Below are positions 21,379-25,909 of a stretch of DNA of 25,909 nt, piece after piece. The DNA lies in NCBI GenBank assembly GCA_958430865.1, contig CAUDNR010004489.1:1-25909 (forward strand), read 5' to 3'. Under the pieces are notes generated by a model. The model was not told the origin of the DNA, ran no database searches, and worked only from the letters and a program-made list of their open reading frames with translations. This DNA comes from Entrophospora sp. SA101. Taxonomy: Eukaryota; Glomeromycota; Glomeromycetes; Entrophosporales; Entrophosporaceae. Position 1 is the first letter of the stretch. Every line of letters starts with the position of its first letter. The position numbers and the translations under genes are program-made.

Positions 21379-21503
21379 CTATTACTATTATACGAATTAA
21401 ATCTTTCTTGAATACACATCTGAGCTAATATCAAAAAAAATTATTATTATTATTATTAATCATAAACCATTATTTATAAAAAAATTGATACCTCTGTCAT
21501 AAT

Positions 21504-21692
21504 TTAACCAACAAAAAATTTCATTGCATGGGACAACCGATGATAGTAAACTCGCAATTCATCATCAGTAAAGTTGTTGTTATTGTAATCACCATTTTAT
21601 AAATAATGTTTTTCTATAGTATGGGCAGCAAGTATAAATTTGAAAGGGGGTATGTGATAATCATTGATATGGGTGAAGTGTATTAAAAAGAA
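21504..21692 (-). pseudogene. Decayed transposon-type protein fragment, copy B
   Basis: Same as 9587-9775, including the internal TAA. Confidence 0.4.
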
Positions 21693-22196
21693 AAAAAATT
21701 CAATGTGGAGAATTTTCTACTAAATTTATAGAAATCTGTATCGGTTACACGCCAAAATTATCCAGATTTTCGTCACGCCATTACCGAAGGATGACATACG
21801 TTTTAGCAATTAATATTAATAATCATAAGAAATTTAATTAAAGAGTAGGCTCCATATGTAATTTCTTTTAAAAAGGACTATTGTGCTGGGTGATTTCGTC
21901 ACCAACAGTATACATGTATTTATTTTTATTTATACCACATCATTATATATAGCAAAAAAATAAAAATATTATAACGCATCCATAATAAAAAAGATCTAAT
22001 TTTATAAATTCCATAATATAAAGGAAATATCATTTAACAATCACGAAAATAAGAGTTTAAATGATTTGTTATAACAATGATATCACATCTATCACTGTTG
22101 ACAAAATAAAATCTTATGCATGCAATAACGCATGATTAATAATATATTATTATAAATAAGAGATGTGCAAATAAACAGTTATATAATATTGTGAGG

Positions 22197-23082
22197 TTAA
22201 AAAATTGAATGTTTATGATTAATTTTCTTAATATTATTTTTAATGCGGGACATGTCAAAAAGTGAAATTTCTTCAACTGTATCAGAATGGTGATAATGAT
22301 AAATTATCTTGCCTGTTTTAGGATGTACACAAAATGGACTTTTCAATAAATGGTTAATGTTTATTGATACTGCCTTATCAAGCCTTGGATATGCATATTG
22401 AAGAATGATTTCATTTTCACACATTGGTAAATTTCCTTTATTTATGGTTAGATTTAATTCATCTGTTATATCCTTCCACCTATCTGAAGATGTTTGTGAT
22501 AGGTTTTCCAACCAATGTTTTTTCAAAGTATTTTTTTTATTTCTATATTTAACAAAAAATTTTTAATATCAAGTATTTTCATTTTCTTTTCCCCTCCTTC
22601 ATCCTCAATGGTTGCTAATTAATATATTTACACTCATTAGGAATACATCCTAATACTTTATTCCAACAATTTTCATCTTTCAAAACATCTTGATCCTTCA
22701 ATATTAAGTCATCAAAATATTGGTTTATTATACTTAAAGATTGACTAATTATTTGTTGTTCATAAAAAAATTACATATGAATATTATGTATATCTTCATA
22801 TATATTAAATTATAATAAAATACCTCATGAAAGGATGCAAGTGCCCACCAAGGTCAACTCTTTTCTGTGCTTGTGCACCACCCTATACAGTACATGCAAA
22901 CATACATATTGATTTATAATTGACATAAAAAAAATTTATATTCTCATGCTATATAACAAACCTCAATAGCTTCCAAGTATGATACAATAGCCTTCCTCTT
23001 ATTGTTATTTTATTTTCTGGCTGAAGAATGTCTACCTGAATATACCCACAATAAATGTCTAAATCCAAAATCATCTAAAATA
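22197..23082 (-). pseudogene. PRI1: DNA primase small subunit (PRI1) pseudogene, four exons, stop and motif deletion
   Basis: Minus-strand exons with GT-AG sites and matching phase: about 23082-22962 (DDFGFRHLLWVYSGR, then HSSARK, a TAA stop, NNNKRKAIVSYLEAIE); 22882-22824 (GGAQAQKRVDLGGHLHPFM); 22744-22634 (SQSLSIINQYFDDLILKDQD, then VLKDENCWNKVLGCIPNE); and 22542-22197 (NKKNTLKKHWLENL, then RWKDITDELN, then the PRLD and NHLLKSPFCVHPKTG block). These follow the order of the primase small subunit, which makes RNA primers with the large subunit at the replication fork. The conserved SGRRGxHxW nucleotide-binding segment is collapsed to SGRHSS, about ten residues short, and a TAA follows. The N-terminal catalytic DxD exons were not found upstream, and the C-terminus is replaced after HPKTGKI. 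A functional copy must exist elsewhere. Confidence 0.85.
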
Positions 23083-24040
23083 CTAAATATGAAAATTACA
23101 TAGAAACTAAAATGATCAATAATTGCCATTTTTTTAATAATGTTCTCAAATTACTCTCTACTTTGATAAATCGGTTTTTTGGTCCCTATTTTAAAATCCG
23201 TCATTTAAAAAATTGTCAATAAAATTTACTCTTCTTGTACCACAGTAATAACCTAAATAAACGTGGAGCAAAACTCGTAGTCTTTTATATGATAGGTAAT
23301 TATTCAATATTCTTTACAACAACTATTTTTTGAGAGCAAATACACAAGATTATGATTGTTTGTGTTATTGTTATCAATATTAAACAACTATAAGAAATAT
23401 GACTGTTAGAGATCTCTACCTCTCTCTATCTCATAGATACTTGGACAATTTGGAAACACGGAACACCAAACAATTTAATATACAATTTTGATTACTGGAA
23501 ACTTATAGTTAAACCATTTCTTATTCCTTGAGCACATAAGGCTAATCTGACTTGTCCCTCCGACGATAACCATTTCGACTTCATGTATAGTATGAACGTG
23601 TAAAATGATTAATAAGATTGTAGTTACCTCATATTTATCTGCTAACTCTTTAATTGAAGCTTGATGTATCGTCTAAAAATATAAAATAGCATTAATAAAA
23701 AATAATGCTATGTAAAACAGTTAAATATAAAAACTACAATGTTTTTTAATAATAATAATAATAAGATCAGCAGTACGAGTAAATAATAATAATAAATATA
23801 ATTAAATACAATCTTCGCCACATATTTATTCATCAACTCCAAGTTATCATCCAATTAAGTATGAAAAATAATCTTAATACAGTGCGTAATGTAATAAGCC
23901 ATCAAATCTACAAGTGGATCTTTTCAATTGAAAATAAATCTTTCTATTAGAAACACATTATACAATTAGAATAATAAATAAGAAGAAATTGTGTTAAATA
24001 AGTTGTACTATTATAATTATATTACTACCATATATTTCTT
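23083..24040. other. Stretch without a supported gene
   Basis: I looked here for the missing primase N-terminal exons on the minus strand and found none that convince. One small exon-like piece, with TTTTAG acceptor and GTAACT donor (about 23674-23630), encodes TIHQASIKELADKYE, but it is isolated. Short AAT/TAA repeats occur near 23750 and 23790. Confidence 0.4.
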
Positions 24041-24256
24041 TGTCTACTTTGAGGAAAGTTAAAATAGCTGTTTTCCATTTTTGCTGATTCCTAGAAAGCT
24101 CTTATTGAATATCTAAGCCATACTACATATTAAGTATATAAAAGGAACTTTGAATAAAAAAATGTTATTAATGTTATATATAATAATAATAAATGTCTAT
24201 TTCAAGGAAAGTTAAATAGTTGTTCTCCGCTTTTGCTGATTCTTTAGAAAGCTCTA
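24041..24256. repeat. Two diverged copies of a 62-bp block
   Basis: The block TGTCTACTTTGAGGAAAGTT through GAAAGCTCT at 24041-24102 recurs at 24194-24256 with about ten differences and one indel, 153 bp apart. Minus-strand frames give SRNQQKWKTAILTFLKVDKE and SKESAKAENNYLTFLEID, which resemble duplicated exons, but no larger gene could be assembled. Confidence 0.5.
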
Positions 24257-24565
24257 AAAAAATTCAAGTACTTTGTACAACAACAATGAGATCTGCAAAT
24301 ATGATTGAAATATGGGTTCCATGCTAGCAAAAAGGACCTTCGGGCTCAAGAACCCCAAAATGAGTTATTGACACTGTTATATTCCTTGAAGTGATGATTA
24401 TAATTTGGCATAATTTTTGTCAACATTCAATTAATAGAAAAGTGTACAATTTGTTTACAAAAATTTATTGAATTTTGATCCCCAAAATTGTATAATGACA
24501 AAAAAGGAAATGATAATCTTACAATTATTATTATTATTATTATTATTTTAAAAAAAATATTGTTT

Positions 24566-25909
24566 TTAATTAATCTCCATTTCATTAGAATCAGGATTTG
24601 AAAAATGAACATCCTTATGAGGTTCTTCTACAAAATTCCTAATTTTTTTGTATAAATATAATTTTCTTTCCAAATCTATATTAATTGGAATAATATTAAT
24701 GGGTTCATTATGACTAAAGTTATTATCTTTTAAAAGATTAAACCATTTTTCCTCACCACCAGATTTTGTTGAAACAAATACTTTTCCTTTGTTTTCAGGC
24801 AGATTATTAAATCTAAAATGATGATATTGCTTTATATTAGGTAAAGTTTTAAATTTTTTTTCAAATAATTCTCCAAAATTGTACCATTTCCACCCTAAAC
24901 CATTTTTATATTGTATTGATTCATTTCCTTCTGAAGAATTATTAATAATATTTTCAATGTCTTTAATTTGATTAACTTTACTATTTCTATATAATTTTTT
25001 TATGTGTCCAAAAAAAGAATCACATATAAATTTTGTATGTCCTGGAATCATAAAATTAATTGTAATTTCCTCATACCAACCCAACATTATTATCCAAGTC
25101 CAAAACCAAAGAGATGGGTTATTTTTATTTTGTCCAGAGCAATTATCACAAGTTATATGTAATTTTTTTTTACCATTCTTTGCAAATATTTGCAGAGCCT
25201 GATAAACTAAATTTAAAGTAGTATTTGCTCCTTTAGATGTGCCTTGAGGAAGTTCATCTTCTCCTATTAAAAAATTCAATTGTTTATTTATTCCTCCCTC
25301 AGTTTTACAAACTCCAAATAAGTGAACAGCATAACCTGATAAAAAATACAATGGTCCTGCTTGCTGAGGTGAATAAGGAATGGTGACATTTTGTGCCCAA
25401 TCATAACAAATATGTGCAATTGACAAATCACTTTTACTTAATTCAATATTATTATTATAATGATCACGTTCTAGGTTTGCCATTTTTTTATGTTCATTAA
25501 ATTCAGCTTCAACATTATTATATTCATCAATATTTCTTTTTGCTAATTGCAATTTTGATTTAAATTGGACACAATTATCACATAAATCACTTGCAAGAGG
25601 CTGAAATTTTAAATTAGGCATTAGTTCATTCCAAAAAGAATCATAAGAAATAATTTTTTCTTCTTCTAAATCATTTTCAGATTCAATTTTCTAAATAAAA
25701 TTTTTTAAATTCTTTATACACAGATATAAATCTTTTATCAGTAGGAAGATAAATAAATGCTCCAGAATCATTTCTATGTCTCATTGGTGAAGGTAACCCA
25801 TGTATTAAAGAATATTGATTTAGAAAATTTCTTACAATGAATTTTAAATTTTCATCAATATTGACTTTAGTTTTATATATAGGAGCTCTTCCTGTGTTTC
25901 CATGAATTC
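24566..25909 (-). mobile_element. Transposon-type protein with RNase H-like DDD signature (DUF7869-like), partial at window end
   Basis: An uninterrupted 351-codon frame (25621-24566) is preceded in the same protein by sequence up to the window end. That upstream part reads HGNTGRAPIYKTKV, FIVRNFLNQYSLIHGLPSPM and FIYLPTDKRF, then loses frame by one base in the A/T runs near 25695. Counting from Met at 25621: a CxxC (C14, C17) in SDLCDNC; a coiled, charged stretch (20-65); CYDWAQN with D74; QQAGPLYFLSGYAVHLFGV; ITCDNCSGQNKNN with D159; and IPGHTKFICDSFFGHIKK with D201. D74, D159 and D201 are a plausible DDD metal site of an RNase H-like fold. Related proteins are widespread in animals as repeated uncharacterised genes, with HGNTGR, DNCSGQNKN and AGHTKFxxD motifs; I believe this matches DUF7869, from memory. 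Likely a transposase or element-encoded protein. The true start lies outside the window. Confidence 0.65.

Larger units (their letters stand above)
12365..22511. repeat. Direct segmental duplication, copy B
   Basis: Second copy of 616-10594. It begins at the first base after the N gap, so its true left edge is unknown. It ends at 22511, where copy A switches to PiggyBac sequence and copy B continues into further primase exons. The primase exon reads better in B (RW at the position where A has RR), so B probably keeps the older arrangement at the right edge; this is an inference. Confidence 0.95.

Noticed and set aside
24049..24256. Dynein heavy-chain-like exon (AENN and FL residues)
   Set aside because: The similarity is a handful of residues with a spacing mismatch, not enough to name a family.
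25904..25909. EcoRI site (GAATTC) at the very end, suggesting a cloning end
   Set aside because: A single 6-bp site occurs by chance and the window start has none.

Overview
The window looks like an AT-rich early-diverging fungal genome, most likely an arbuscular mycorrhizal fungus (Rhizophagus / Glomeromycotina). The reasons are short AT-rich introns, a tyrosine-kinase-like (TKL) kinase with the C-terminal tail I associate with the expanded Glomeromycotina kinases, and a dense background of decayed DNA transposons. The organism assignment is inferred from recognised protein families; no rRNA or other marker is present.

The main structure is a direct duplication of about 10 kb. Copy A (616-10594) and copy B (12365-22511) run in the same order and orientation, offset by 11,917 bp over most of their length. 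The inner part (about 1221-10552 against 13138-22469) looks almost identical by eye, with only two substitutions spotted. Both edges are clearly diverged. A 10-N gap (12355-12364) sits exactly where copy B begins, so the pair may be a real segmental duplication or two haplotype/paralogue contigs joined by scaffolding.

Each copy holds, left to right: the 3' part of a TKL-type kinase (+); a broken unknown gene (-); a transposon-like remnant (+); poorly resolved coding-like pieces (-); a nine-exon CobW/COG0523 zinc-chaperone GTPase gene of the ZNG1/CBWD type (+); a convergent six-exon gene for a 213-residue, four-helix, voltage-sensor-like membrane protein (-); a (GAATAAAA)-type minisatellite; a decayed protein gene (+); a deleted hAT transposon (+); a decayed fragment (-); and the last recognisable exon of a DNA primase small subunit pseudogene (-).

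The flanks differ. Copy A runs into a broken PiggyBac transposase, palindromic MITE-like elements and a Tc1/mariner-like terminus (10595-12354). Copy B continues into more primase exons, which carry a stop codon and a deletion in the nucleotide-binding motif, and then into a transposon-type protein with an RNase H-like DDD signature (24566-25909, cut by the window end).

Only the ZNG1-like GTPase and the voltage-sensor-like gene look intact, and both occur twice. No tRNA, rRNA or CRISPR was seen. All introns and intact frames were read by hand from GT-AG sites and phase, without transcript support.
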